From positions 620,001 through 684,000 of the forward strand of contig NZ_PDUW01000002.1 in the NCBI RefSeq assembly GCF_003545815.1: a DNA stretch of 64,000 bases, written 5' to 3'. Below the pieces are notes generated by a model, which was not told where the DNA came from, did no database searches, and worked only from the letters and a program-made list of their open reading frames with translations. The position numbers and the translations under genes are program-made. This stretch comes from Pusillimonas caeni (lineage in GTDB: Bacteria > Pseudomonadota > Gammaproteobacteria > Burkholderiales > Burkholderiaceae_B). Positions within the stretch are counted from its first letter, which is position 1. Each line of letters starts with the position of its first letter. Below are positions 54,620 through 63,475 of this stretch, in pieces.

Positions 54620-55174
54620 ATGGCATTGAAACTGATACTGGAGCAGGTCTCCCAATGGTTGTTTCAACCGGTGCTGGCATTGCTGGTGGCCCTGGTGATA
54701 TGGACGCTGGTGGCACTGGGCATGTTTCTGCGCAGCCTGGCCGGTCGCCGGCGCGGGCAAAGGCCGGCGGTGAGCCGGTTCGCCCGATTGATCGACGCGG
54801 CGGCGGCCGACACGGCGCCCGATGCCGACATCCGCATTGAGCGCGTACTGGCCCAGGCCGAGCACAGCAGCTTGCGCAGCCTGAACACCGTGCGCTTCGC
54901 CGTGCGCGCCGGCCCTTCGCTGGGCCTGATGGGCACGCTGATCCCCATGGCGGCCGCATTGAGCGGGCTGGCGCGCGGCGACTTGCCGGCTTTGGCCGAG
55001 CATATGGTGGTGGCCTTCTCGGCCACCATCGTCGGCATTGCCATCGGCGTCGTGATGCACGTGATCGCGATGGTGCGCGAGGGATGGCAACGCCAGGATC
55101 TCGACGACATCCGCCTGCATGCCGAGCGCGCGCTGCGGGCCCAGGAGGCCGGCGCGCCGAAGGCGGCCGCATGA
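54620..55174 (+). CDS. MotA/TolQ/ExbB proton-channel family protein
   Basis: 184 residues with three predicted helices at about 12-37, 96-118 and 127-150. GPSLGLMGTLIPMAAAL and AFSATIVGIAIGVVMHVIA are the conserved pore segments of TolQ/ExbB. It would convert the proton-motive force into movement of a TonB-like or other partner. It begins 2 bases after the receptor stop and overlaps the DUF2149 gene by 4 bases. The equivalent protein in Bacteroides Hmu systems is HmuT-like. Confidence 0.85.
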   Translation: MALKLILEQVSQWLFQPVLALLVALVIWTLVALGMFLRSLAGRRRGQRPAVSRFARLIDAAAADTAPDADIRIERVLAQAEHSSLRSLNTVRFAVRAGPSLGLMGTLIPMAAALSGLARGDLPALAEHMVVAFSATIVGIAIGVVMHVIAMVREGWQRQDLDDIRLHAERALRAQEAGAPKAAA

Positions 55175-55527
55175 AATCGCGCCTGCGCTTTACCCGGTCT
55201 CGACTGGACATCAGTCGCCACGACGACCCATTGGCCGGCGTTGCCAATCTCTTCGATGCCAGCCTGGCTTTCATCGTGGCGATGGCGCTGGCGCTGTTTT
55301 CCGTGCTGGGTTCGACCGATATGCTCAGCGCCGACGCCAGCTGGACACTGACACGCACGACTGCCGACGGCGAGCTGGAAGTCGTCAGCAAGGAGCAGCA
55401 GCAGATCAAGGTCGAGCGCGTATCCGACCGCAAGCTGTCGGGGCAGGGCGAGCGGCTGGGCACGGCCTACCGCCTGCAGGGCGGCCAGGTCGTGTACGTG
55501 CCCGAACAAGAAGGCGAGAAACCCTGA
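55171..55527 (+). CDS. DUF2149 family protein
   Basis: 118 residues. DPLAGVANLFDASLAFIVAMALALFS (about 23-48) is the signature and single membrane helix of DUF2149, a family that goes with TolQ-like and CobN-like genes, as a possible ExbD-type partner. The remaining part is a periplasmic domain of about 70 residues rich in charged residues. ATGA overlap with the upstream gene and a 1-base gap to the CobN-like gene show tight coupling. Confidence 0.85.
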   Translation: MKSRLRFTRSRLDISRHDDPLAGVANLFDASLAFIVAMALALFSVLGSTDMLSADASWTLTRTTADGELEVVSKEQQQIKVERVSDRKLSGQGERLGTAYRLQGGQVVYVPEQEGEKP

Positions 55528-55528
55528 T

Positions 55529-58500
55529 ATGGATCGACATATGAGCGCCCATGGCTTGAACGTGCGGGACCGTACGCGGCTCCGGTGCCGCCTGCCGGAT
55601 TGGCGCACGGGCATAAGGCTGTGCGTGATGTGCCTGCTATGGCCCTTATGCTTCTGGCCCGCGGGGGCGGATGCGGCCCAGGGGTCTCGCCCGCGCATCG
55701 CCGTCATTTCCATAGAGCTGGCGCAGCAGCCCACCTTGATGCGCGAGGCGGCGGCGCGCCAGGCGCCCGCCATGCGGATCGACCTGTTCGGGCTGGGGGG
55801 CGGGCATCTGCCCACGCTGGAAGGCGTCGAGCTGGAAGGCTACGATCTCATCGTCGTCGAAGGCATAGGCCCTCGATTGGCCTCGTACCGTCCGCGCCTG
55901 GATGAAGCAGCGCGGCATACGAAAGTGCTGGTGCTGAACGGACATGAATGGGTGCGCGGCAATGTGGAGCCCGCTTCGGTGCCCGACGCCATCAAGTACT
56001 GGCGCAACGCCACGGCCGACAACTACACGCATCTGTTCGACTATCTGGGCGCGCGCCTGCTGGGTCTGGAGCGGCCCGTTGCCGCGCCGGTCGAATACGC
56101 CGAGCATGCTTATTACCATCCTGGCCATGCCGGGGGCTTTGCCGACCTGCAGGCCTATCTGGACTGGATGGGACAACGCCACGCCGATGCTGCCGAACGC
56201 CCGCGCGTGGGCATCGTGTTCTACCGCAGCCTGGCGCTGGCGGACAACACTGCCGTAATCGATGCGTTGATCGAGGAAACCGAGAGCCAGGGCGGGCTGC
56301 CCGTGGCGCTGTGGCGCAGCGGCAGCCGCGACTCGCTGCGCGGCCTGCATGACCGGGACGGCCGGCCGGCGGTCGACGTCCTGATCCTGTGCGCCAGCCA
56401 GATCGACTACGCTGACCATCGCGCCGGCGTGGCGGAGGCCAAAGCGCTTGGCGTGGCCGTGCTGAACTGCACGACGGACTACTCCCGCACGCCGGAGCAA
56501 TGGCGCGCCGATCCGGGCGGCTTCGCACCCGACCGCAGCGGCCAGCTGGCCATGAGCGAGGCCAGCGGCATCGTGGAACCTATGATGGTCGGCGCCAACG
56601 TGGCGCATGGCGACGGTGCGGTCCGGCACCAGGCGCTGCCCGAACAGGTGGCCTGGCGCGTGGAGCGGGCCATGTCCTGGGCGCGCCTGCATCGCATGGC
56701 CAATGCCGACAAGCGCCTGGTGATCGCCTATCACAGCGAGGCGGCCGACCGCGCCGACGTCGGCAGCGACCCGGACACCTATCTGGACGCCCAGGCCAGC
56801 CTGGCGGCGCTGCTGCGCCGGCTCAGGGACGAAGGCTATGACGTAGGCAAAAGCCCCTTGCCCGATGCGCAGGAGCTGGCGCGACGCATGGCGCGCGACG
56901 GCGCCAATGTCAGCGCGGGGATGTGGGGCGCCGCGGATCATCGGGGCGCCGACGACGCGCAGGCGGCCAACGCGCAGGTCGAGCTGGACCGGCGCCTGAA
57001 AGAGGGCGGCGCCGTGGCCATACCCCAGGCGCAGTACCTGGAGTGGTATGCGCAATTGCCGAAGGCGCTGCGCGAGCAGACCGAGGCGCGCTGGGGGCCG
57101 CCCCCGGGCAGGCTGATGGTCCACGTCGACCAGGATGGCGCTCGTTCCATCGTCATCCCCTTGCTGCGCTTCGGCAAGGTGGCGCTGGCCCCGCATCCGG
57201 TCTGGGGCTATCTGCAGGATGCGTCCGCCTTGTCATCCACGGGCGCCTTGCCGCCGCATCACCAGTACATCGCGTTCTATCTTTGGATGGCGCGGGGCTG
57301 GCAGGCCGACGCCTACCTGCCTGTCTTCACTCAACTTTCACTGATGCCGGGCAAGCAGCAGGGGCCCGCGCGCGACGATTGGGTAGGAATTTTGATAGGC
57401 GCGCTGCCCCATATACAGCCCACCCCATTGCAGGCCAACGGCGGCATCGGCAACAAGCGGCGCGCCAATGCCGTGACACTGGGTTTCATGCCGCCGCTGA
57501 GGCGGGGCGGCCTGCCGCCGGCGCTGGCGGGGCTGCGGGATGATTTGGCCTTGGCGTCGGATGGGACGACGTCCAGCGCGGACCGGGAGGCCGCCCGGCA
57601 GGCCGTGCGTAAAGCCGCCTCGGCCCACGAGCGGGAACTGGGCGTCGACCCCGCATCGGCGCGGTGGCCCGAGCTGGAAGCTGCGCTTGGCGATTATCTC
57701 GACGAGGTGGCCGACGCCGTCATGCCGGTGGGCGGACACGTGCTGGGCCGGGCGCCTGACGAGGACACGACCGTCGGCATGGTGCATGCCATGCTGGCGG
57801 GCGACGGCCACGATGCGCCGGATGAAGACACCGTGCGTGCGGTGTTGCGGGGCGATGCCGCCGGGGTGGAGTCCGGCCAGTTGGCGCGCATTCGCGACTA
57901 TGCGGCCCGCGTCGCCGCCGCGCCCCGCGAAATGGACGCCGTGCTGCAAGCTTTGTCGGGCGGGTACATCGAACCGGGGCCCATGGCGGACGCGGTGCGC
58001 AATCCCGACGCCCTGCCGCCGGGACGCAATCCCTATACGCTGGCCACGCGCAGCCTGCCGACGCGCGAATCCTGGGAGATCGGCGCCCGCCTCGCCGACG
58101 AGTTGATCGATGCCTACCGGCAAGAGCACGGCGGCACGCCGCGCAAGGTCGCCTTCGTACTGTGGTCGGGCGAATCCACACAGAACGAGGCCGCGATGGA
58201 AGCCCAGATACTGCGCCTTCTGGGCGCTCGCCCGGTCTGGAACCCGCGCGGCGAAGTCGTCGACGTGGCGCTGGACGACCGCGCGACCCTTGGGCGGCCG
58301 CGAGTCGATGTGCTGGTGACGACCTCGGGCACCTATCGCGATCATTTCCGCGACAAGATCGCCATGCTGGCCAAGGCGGCGAGGCTGGCCGCGCAGGCGC
58401 GCGAAGACGACAACCCCGTCTATCTGCACAGCCAGGCGCAAGCCAGGCGACTGCGCGCCGGCGGCGTGGACGCCGATATCGCCGAGCAACGTTCTGTGCG

Positions 58501-59485
58501 GCGGGTCTACTCGACCGCGCCGGGCGCCTATTCGCCTTCGACACAGTTCGCCATCCGTGCGGGTGCGGAATGGGACGATGCCCGTCTATCGAAGCTATAC
58601 ACGGACAGGCTGGGCCACGCCTACGGCGAAAACGAAGACGGCGCGGCCGACGCCGAGGGCTTCGTCGATCAGTTGTCTTCCGTCGAAGCGGCCGTTTTCA
58701 GCCGCAGTTCAAATACCTATGGCCTGCTGGACACCAGCATGCCGGCCGCCTACCTCGGCGGCATCGGCATGGCGGTGCGCGAGCATACCGGGCGCCAGGT
58801 GAGCAACTACGTGGCCGACCTGAAAGCTTCGCCGACCGGCCAGGCGCACCTGGAACCCCTTGCCCGCAGCTTCGGGCGGGAATTGCAGTCGCGCTACTTC
58901 AATCCAGAGTGGATACGAGCCATGCAGGAAAGCGGCTACAACGGCGCGCGCTACATGGCCGACCTGCCTGCGCACATGCTGCTGTGGGACGTCACGACGC
59001 CGGCACTCGTCGCCGACGCCGACTGGGCCGAGGTCAAGGCGGTCTATGTGGATGACAAATACGGCATGGACATGGACGCCTACTTCGAGCAGCACAATCC
59101 GCATGCGCGCCAGCATCTGCTCGAAACGCTGCTGGACGCCGTCGAACGCGGCGCCTGGCAGGCGAACGAGGCCGATCGCGAACAACTGGAGCAGGCGCTG
59201 GCCCAAAGCGTGGAGCGGCACGGGTCGGATTGCGCATTGCCTTCGTGCAGGGCAGCGGAGCTTGTGAAGATGGAGCAGCCCGCCCCGGCCGCAGCACCTG
59301 CCGTGGCGGCGCCGAGCGCCACGGCGGGTGCCGCCGAGCCATCGCCTTCGGCGGCAAACGTGGAAGGCTATGTGCTGGAGCCGCGTGCCGCCGCAGCGGT
59401 TCAGCCAGTGCAACGAGGGCTTTGGCTGTGGCTGCTGGTGGCGGCGTTGTTGATGGCGGGCTGGTTGCGTCGGCCTCGCTGGTAG
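55529..59485 (+). CDS. CobN-like chelatase-family protein, exported and membrane-anchored
   Basis: 1318 residues of the CobN/BchH superfamily. The N-terminus has a signal sequence (hydrophobic 29-46, cleavage after about residue 50) and the C-terminus, after an Ala/Pro-rich linker, has one membrane helix (WLWLLVAALLMAGW, about 1298-1312) and a basic end. True cytosolic CobN has neither. The arrangement agrees with HmuS-type proteins, for which haem de-chelation has been proposed in Bacteroides. No cobS/cobT or cobalamin genes are nearby. It starts 1 base after the DUF2149 gene. Probable role: removes or inserts a metal in a periplasmic chelate. Confidence 0.88.
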   Translation: MDRHMSAHGLNVRDRTRLRCRLPDWRTGIRLCVMCLLWPLCFWPAGADAAQGSRPRIAVISIELAQQPTLMREAAARQAPAMRIDLFGLGGGHLPTLEGVELEGYDLIVVEGIGPRLASYRPRLDEAARHTKVLVLNGHEWVRGNVEPASVPDAIKYWRNATADNYTHLFDYLGARLLGLERPVAAPVEYAEHAYYHPGHAGGFADLQAYLDWMGQRHADAAERPRVGIVFYRSLALADNTAVIDALIEETESQGGLPVALWRSGSRDSLRGLHDRDGRPAVDVLILCASQIDYADHRAGVAEAKALGVAVLNCTTDYSRTPEQWRADPGGFAPDRSGQLAMSEASGIVEPMMVGANVAHGDGAVRHQALPEQVAWRVERAMSWARLHRMANADKRLVIAYHSEAADRADVGSDPDTYLDAQASLAALLRRLRDEGYDVGKSPLPDAQELARRMARDGANVSAGMWGAADHRGADDAQAANAQVELDRRLKEGGAVAIPQAQYLEWYAQLPKALREQTEARWGPPPGRLMVHVDQDGARSIVIPLLRFGKVALAPHPVWGYLQDASALSSTGALPPHHQYIAFYLWMARGWQADAYLPVFTQLSLMPGKQQGPARDDWVGILIGALPHIQPTPLQANGGIGNKRRANAVTLGFMPPLRRGGLPPALAGLRDDLALASDGTTSSADREAARQAVRKAASAHERELGVDPASARWPELEAALGDYLDEVADAVMPVGGHVLGRAPDEDTTVGMVHAMLAGDGHDAPDEDTVRAVLRGDAAGVESGQLARIRDYAARVAAAPREMDAVLQALSGGYIEPGPMADAVRNPDALPPGRNPYTLATRSLPTRESWEIGARLADELIDAYRQEHGGTPRKVAFVLWSGESTQNEAAMEAQILRLLGARPVWNPRGEVVDVALDDRATLGRPRVDVLVTTSGTYRDHFRDKIAMLAKAARLAAQAREDDNPVYLHSQAQARRLRAGGVDADIAEQRSVRRVYSTAPGAYSPSTQFAIRAGAEWDDARLSKLYTDRLGHAYGENEDGAADAEGFVDQLSSVEAAVFSRSSNTYGLLDTSMPAAYLGGIGMAVREHTGRQVSNYVADLKASPTGQAHLEPLARSFGRELQSRYFNPEWIRAMQESGYNGARYMADLPAHMLLWDVTTPALVADADWAEVKAVYVDDKYGMDMDAYFEQHNPHARQHLLETLLDAVERGAWQANEADREQLEQALAQSVERHGSDCALPSCRAAELVKMEQPAPAAAPAVAAPSATAGAAEPSPSAANVEGYVLEPRAAAAVQPVQRGLWLWLLVAALLMAGWLRRPRW

Positions 59486-59593
59486 GCTGCGCTCTGGTCC
59501 GGCGCGGCTGGATCCGTGGTGGCTGGGCGCAATCGTAGAATGGGCAAAGAGGCGTACTGAACGGTCGAAAGACAGGGCGAGGCAATTGCTAGA

Positions 59594-61246
59594 ATGGCAA
59601 CCATTGCCGAACCGACTCTCTTATCAATGGCCAACATCAATCCGACGGAGGCATCCAAGTCGTTTTTCCGCATCGACCTACGATGTCTCATCCTGTGCTT
59701 GTGTCTGTTCTTCGTATTTCTGGCACTGGCCAACAGCCTTCATGCCGCATACAAGGTGCAGCATGGCCTGCTGCTCAGGCATAGCTTCGACACGAACCGC
59801 GCCTATGCTGAGAAGCTTGCGCACGCGACGGATTCCTTCCTTGAATCATCCGCCCAGGCACTGCAGGCCGCCGCGTTGGACATTACTGAAACTCGGCTCG
59901 ATCCTGCCGCCATACAAAATGAGTTCGACCAGCTTGCCAGTATTACCGATGCCTTCGACGCAATCATTGCCGTCGACCTATCGGGCAAGATCATCGCCGC
60001 CAAACCAAGAAGCGCTTTCTTGAACGCCTTTCTGGAGGCGCCACAAGCGAGAGAGCTGCTCAACGCGAAAGAAGCCACGGCGATAAGCGGCGCTTTCAAA
60101 GGGCCGAGCGGCCGCTGGATGAGTATCGTCGCGCAGCCGATTTTCTCGCCGGATGGCGGCTATGCGGGGTTTATAGGCGGCACGGTGCTCTTGCAAAGCG
60201 GCAGTGCATTGCAAAGCGCTCTGACCAGGTTGCACTATCAGGAGGGCGCTTACTTCTACATCGTGGATGCAGAGAGAAGGATTGTCTATCATCCGACACA
60301 AGATCTCATTGGCTCCCGGTCGGAAGACATAGAATCCGCGCCGGTAGTGCCGCTTGGCGGAAGGGCAACACAATACCTGAGCGGCGTCGAGTCCGATGGC
60401 CAGCTCATCAGCTACGCGCCGATACCGTTCGCGGACTGGGGCGTCGTAGCCCAACGGCCGATCAAGCTGGCGTTATCCAACATTGGTGAACTGTTTTGGC
60501 GGACTTTTTATTATTCATTGCCGATATTCATCATCAGCTTGCTGGCCATCTGGTGGCTGTCGCGACTCATTGCGAATCCTTTGCGCCAGTTGGCCGAGGT
60601 TGCGGCCAATTTGGACAATCGCGCCAACTTCTTGCGCATCCGTTTTATCAAAGGCTGGTACCTCGAAGCGGCCATGATTCGGGAAGGCCTGATGCAGAGT
60701 TTTTCGGCGATCGGCAACCGGATGCGCAAACTCCACCGTGAAGGAACAACGGATCCGCTTACCGGTGTCGTCAACCGCAGAGGCCTGGAAACGGCCATTG
60801 AGGAACTGATGGAGACGGCGCGGGATGTGGCCGTAGTGATGATAGACGTCGATCACTTCAAAGCGGTCAATGACAAATTTGGCCATGCCGTTGGCGATGA
60901 AGTTCTGAAGGCCATTACCGGCTTGATTATGGCCGAAGCACGGAACGAAGACGTAGTAGCACGCATGGGCGGTGAAGAATTCGTCGCCTTATTACCTGAA
61001 ACGGGACTCGAGTCGGCAAGGCATTTTGCGGAACGACTGCGATCCACCATAGAGCAGGCTCGCTTTGACGTCGTCGGAAATGTGACCATTTCTCTCGGCG
61101 TCGCTTGTTATCCTGCGCATGGAGACGACCTTCGCGGCGCGCTGGCTATGGCAGATGCTGCGCTTTACCGGGCAAAGGCGGTCGGGCGCAATCGCGTGTT
61201 TCACGCCGCGGCGGTCGGCACCGATGACCGCTCCGCGCGGTCATGA
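59594..61246 (+). CDS. Cache-GGDEF diguanylate cyclase
   Basis: 550 residues. Helix 1 (31-50) and helix 2 (about 308-329) flank a periplasmic dCache-type sensor domain; a linker and a GGDEF domain follow with ARMGGEEF (active-site GGEEF) and an RxxD inhibitory site (RNED) five residues earlier. It should make c-di-GMP in response to a periplasmic ligand. Base composition is visibly lower in GC than the preceding operon. Overlaps the convergent DUF3396-like gene by 6 bases at its end. Confidence 0.92.
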   Translation: MATIAEPTLLSMANINPTEASKSFFRIDLRCLILCLCLFFVFLALANSLHAAYKVQHGLLLRHSFDTNRAYAEKLAHATDSFLESSAQALQAAALDITETRLDPAAIQNEFDQLASITDAFDAIIAVDLSGKIIAAKPRSAFLNAFLEAPQARELLNAKEATAISGAFKGPSGRWMSIVAQPIFSPDGGYAGFIGGTVLLQSGSALQSALTRLHYQEGAYFYIVDAERRIVYHPTQDLIGSRSEDIESAPVVPLGGRATQYLSGVESDGQLISYAPIPFADWGVVAQRPIKLALSNIGELFWRTFYYSLPIFIISLLAIWWLSRLIANPLRQLAEVAANLDNRANFLRIRFIKGWYLEAAMIREGLMQSFSAIGNRMRKLHREGTTDPLTGVVNRRGLETAIEELMETARDVAVVMIDVDHFKAVNDKFGHAVGDEVLKAITGLIMAEARNEDVVARMGGEEFVALLPETGLESARHFAERLRSTIEQARFDVVGNVTISLGVACYPAHGDDLRGALAMADAALYRAKAVGRNRVFHAAAVGTDDRSARS

Positions 61247-62248
61247 ATAGAATCGGCGCGCCCACCGGAGGCTCTCGTCCCAAGCCATCTCGCCGAAGAC
61301 CGGTCCGAATGATCGATAGGGTTCCGATTGGCCGATGCTCTCCATGTCTTCGTCCTTCACATGGAAATCATGTGGCCGCAGCCGTCGTCCCAGCGCGTGA
61401 TAGAGTTGAATATCGTGCGCGCCGTCAGCACCGGTTTCGCCAGTGACAGGTCGCGGCCCCAACTGGAAGATCACGCCATGCGGCGATTCATCGACCGTAA
61501 TTGCTGTGGGCAGGCCGTCGATTATTGCTTTTGCTCCACCTAGCCATGTGAGGAACGGCTCGCCGACCCCGGTCAGCCAGTTGATGCCGCCGATCCAGTA
61601 ATGATTGGGCTCCGTGTTGGGCCATTCGTCCGGAAAAGAATTGCGCGACGTCGCTGCAGCGAGATCGAGCGCCGGGTATTTTTCCGCAATGGGCGGTAAC
61701 TCGTTGGCATCATAGGTTTCGCGCAGCGAGAGGCCATAACCGGCCATTAAGCTGTAATACGGAATTTTTTGCAAGGCGGCCTTGACGCGCTCGATGTCAA
61801 GGCGTCCGGCCCGCCAGTCTTGAAGCGGAATGCAGGCGTCGAGAGTGGTGGCACCCCCATAGACGAAATAGCGGAATGAGCAGGGCTTGCCGCCGGCCAT
61901 CTCGCCGTCTTCGCGCCGGTCGATGAAATAGAACCCGGTCCAGATGCCGTGTTCGACATCGGAATAGACGGATTTCATATGTCTGAACGGTGTCCAGTCG
62001 CCGGGTCTGATTTTGTTGCCGCGGCGTGCCTTTGCCCCCGGCTTGTCCCACATGCGGATCCGATCGCAATGGTCCCGGAGAATCGGCGCGAAGCAGGCGA
62101 AGAGCTCCTCGAAGGCTTCGGTGTTGGTGTAAGGGTGTGCCTCTCGATAGGGAAAATAAGCGCAGAGGCGGAAGCAGGGAGCTACGGCGTCACCCAGCGT
62201 CCATGGTGGCGTGCCGTGTCCTTTGAAGATCGGATCGTTCTCCCACAT
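61241..62248 (-). CDS. Possible DUF3396 (type VI immunity-like) protein
   Basis: 335 residues with no signal peptide. The opening DAVAPCFRLCAYFPYREAHPY and internal SFRYFVYGGATTLDACIPLQD and WIGGINWLTGVGEPFLTWLGG resemble the DUF3396 family, annotated as type VI secretion immunity proteins. I recall the family but cannot confirm it by alignment. No vgrG, paar or effector gene is adjacent. The gene has lower GC than its left-hand neighbours. AGGAA lies just before the start. Confidence 0.5.
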   Translation of the reverse strand: MWENDPIFKGHGTPPWTLGDAVAPCFRLCAYFPYREAHPYTNTEAFEELFACFAPILRDHCDRIRMWDKPGAKARRGNKIRPGDWTPFRHMKSVYSDVEHGIWTGFYFIDRREDGEMAGGKPCSFRYFVYGGATTLDACIPLQDWRAGRLDIERVKAALQKIPYYSLMAGYGLSLRETYDANELPPIAEKYPALDLAAATSRNSFPDEWPNTEPNHYWIGGINWLTGVGEPFLTWLGGAKAIIDGLPTAITVDESPHGVIFQLGPRPVTGETGADGAHDIQLYHALGRRLRPHDFHVKDEDMESIGQSEPYRSFGPVFGEMAWDESLRWARRFYS

Positions 62249-62391
62249 TATTCCTGCTCTATCACGAGAGTTCGTTTGCGTAACGTCGCCTGATAAGGCC
62301 CCTGATAAATCGAAATTTGAAGCTCTGGCTCTTGCAGCATATCAAAATCCGAAGAGCCCGGGTGGCGCCTTTGAAGGCCATCGGCTTGCGG

Positions 62392-63195
62392 CTAGGCAGA
62401 CTGACGTTGTGCAAACTCCGATGGTGATTGGCCAAACTGTTTCTTGAATGCCGTTGTATAGGCACTGTGGCTGTCATAACCGCTGTTCAATGCAACCTGA
62501 GTGATCGGTGCGCCTTGCATCAGTTGAGCAAGCGACGACATCAGGCGCAGCTGCTGGCGCCATTTGCCGAACGTCATGCCCGTGCTTTTGAGGAATCTGC
62601 GGTGAAAGGTTTTTTCGCCAATAGCTAATGTCGATGCCCAGTCTCCGGCTGTTGCATCGCGGCTTGGATCACCCATCAGGATGTGGCAGACATTTTGTAT
62701 CTGTGCGTCCTGCGGCCAGGGCAGGTGAAATGGCAAAGGGGGTGGAGTACCGAGTTCTTCGAGCAGCAGCTCGCCCAACAAATGTGTACGGCGAGAGAGC
62801 GGTGCCGTGTAGTCCGTGCACGTCAACTCAGTAATGACCTCCCTGAGCAGCCCGGATACTTGCACGACGCAGTCCGTGGTGGGCAGCTTCGCGCAGATGT
62901 CCTGGCGAATAAATAGGCCGTGCGCCTGCAAGGTAACCGGGACGATCAGGCGATGAGCAACCGCCGGACGCAGCCATACGGCAGAGGTGGGTGGAACCAG
63001 CCATTGTCCGGTTTCCGCCTCAACGCGTAGCAGTCCCCGACTCGCGTAGATCAGATGGCCGTGTTGATGTTGGTGCATGGGTACGACATGCCCCTGCGGA
63101 TAGTGCATGGCTACGCCCGTGACGGGCGGCTTCGATGCCGTCGCTGCATCTGGCTCGCATGGTTTAGCAGGCTGGACAGTGGATGAAACGTCCAT
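62392..63195 (-). CDS. AraC family transcriptional regulator with cupin sensor
   Basis: 267 residues. An N-terminal cupin (VVPMHQHQHGHLIYASRG) is followed by a double helix-turn-helix (TLAIGEKTFHRRFLKSTGMTF and VALNSGYDSHSAYTTAFKKQFG). The closest pattern is the short AraC regulators such as NimR/RipA that control efflux or metal genes. The divergent gene is leuA, but the AT-rich region between (63196-63306) also carries an inverted repeat that could be its own operator. Confidence 0.9.
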   Translation of the reverse strand: MDVSSTVQPAKPCEPDAATASKPPVTGVAMHYPQGHVVPMHQHQHGHLIYASRGLLRVEAETGQWLVPPTSAVWLRPAVAHRLIVPVTLQAHGLFIRQDICAKLPTTDCVVQVSGLLREVITELTCTDYTAPLSRRTHLLGELLLEELGTPPPLPFHLPWPQDAQIQNVCHILMGDPSRDATAGDWASTLAIGEKTFHRRFLKSTGMTFGKWRQQLRLMSSLAQLMQGAPITQVALNSGYDSHSAYTTAFKKQFGQSPSEFAQRQSA

Positions 63196-63229
63196 ATTTA
63201 TTGGTTCTGTCTAAAAAGATAAAGAGAAA

Positions 63230-63251
63230 GTCTATTTTTATGTAGATAGAC
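63230..63251. promoter_or_regulatory. Inverted repeat upstream of the AraC-type gene
   Basis: GTCTAT (63230-63235) and ATAGAC (63246-63251) form perfect arms separated by 10 bases, in a strongly AT-rich stretch 35-56 bases from the AraC start. A further GTCTA lies nearby. It could be the binding site of that regulator. Confidence 0.35.
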
Positions 63252-63306
63252 AAAACAAGCAAACCTAATATGACAAAGAAATTCTCAATCAGGACTCATT
63301 CGTCTT

Positions 63307-63408
63307 ATGCCGCCGTTGGTTCGCCTTTCGTGCCTGCTACGACTACTGGCCTTTGGTCGGGGTCGGTACGCACTTGCTCGCGTCATGACCCATCCTGATT
63401 CCCCCTGA
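63307..63408 (+). CDS. leuL: Leucine-rich leader peptide upstream of leuA
   Basis: 33 codons from ATG at 63307 to TGA at 63406, translating MPPLVRLSCLLRLLAFGRGR followed by a short tail. Leu occurs at codons 4, 7, 10, 11, 13, 14 and 23; two use the rarer CTA codon. A peptide of this kind just ahead of leuA is the classical sensor of charged leucyl-tRNA. It has only a weak AGGA about 12 bases upstream. It is too short for normal gene tracks. Confidence 0.65.
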   Translation: MPPLVRLSCLLRLLAFGRGRYALARVMTHPDSP

Positions 63409-63466
63409 CCCCGACCACAGTCAGCTTTCCTTGAGCCAGGGGAGTCAGGTGTTATTGACCCCCTGG
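63354..63466 (+). promoter_or_regulatory. Attenuator-like mutually exclusive hairpins controlling leuA
   Basis: Arm 1 TGGTCGGGGTC (63354-63364) pairs with arm 2 GACCCCGACCA (63407-63417), 11 bp perfect. Arm 3 (63436-63447) pairs with arm 4 TGACCCCCTGG (63456-63466), 11 bp with one bulged A, and arm 4 contains half of the leuA Shine-Dalgarno (GGAG 63465-63468). Arm 2 bases 63404-63412 can alternatively pair with arm 3 (63440-63449; 9 bp, one bulge). Stalling at the leader Leu codons would cover arm 1, favour 2:3 and free the leuA ribosome site. There is no U-run, so control is probably of translation. Confidence 0.6.
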
Positions 63467-63475
63467 AGTATTGCT

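Noticed and set aside
55646-57196. 516-codon minus-strand frame
   Set aside because: Antisense to the CobN-like gene and without recognisable motifs.
55529-59485. Cobalamin biosynthesis role for the CobN-like gene
   Set aside because: No cobS, cobT or other cob genes nearby; signal peptide, membrane anchor and TonB neighbours point elsewhere.
63247-63271. TAGACA and TAATAT as a leuA promoter
   Set aside because: Only 13 bases separate them, too short for a sigma-70 promoter.
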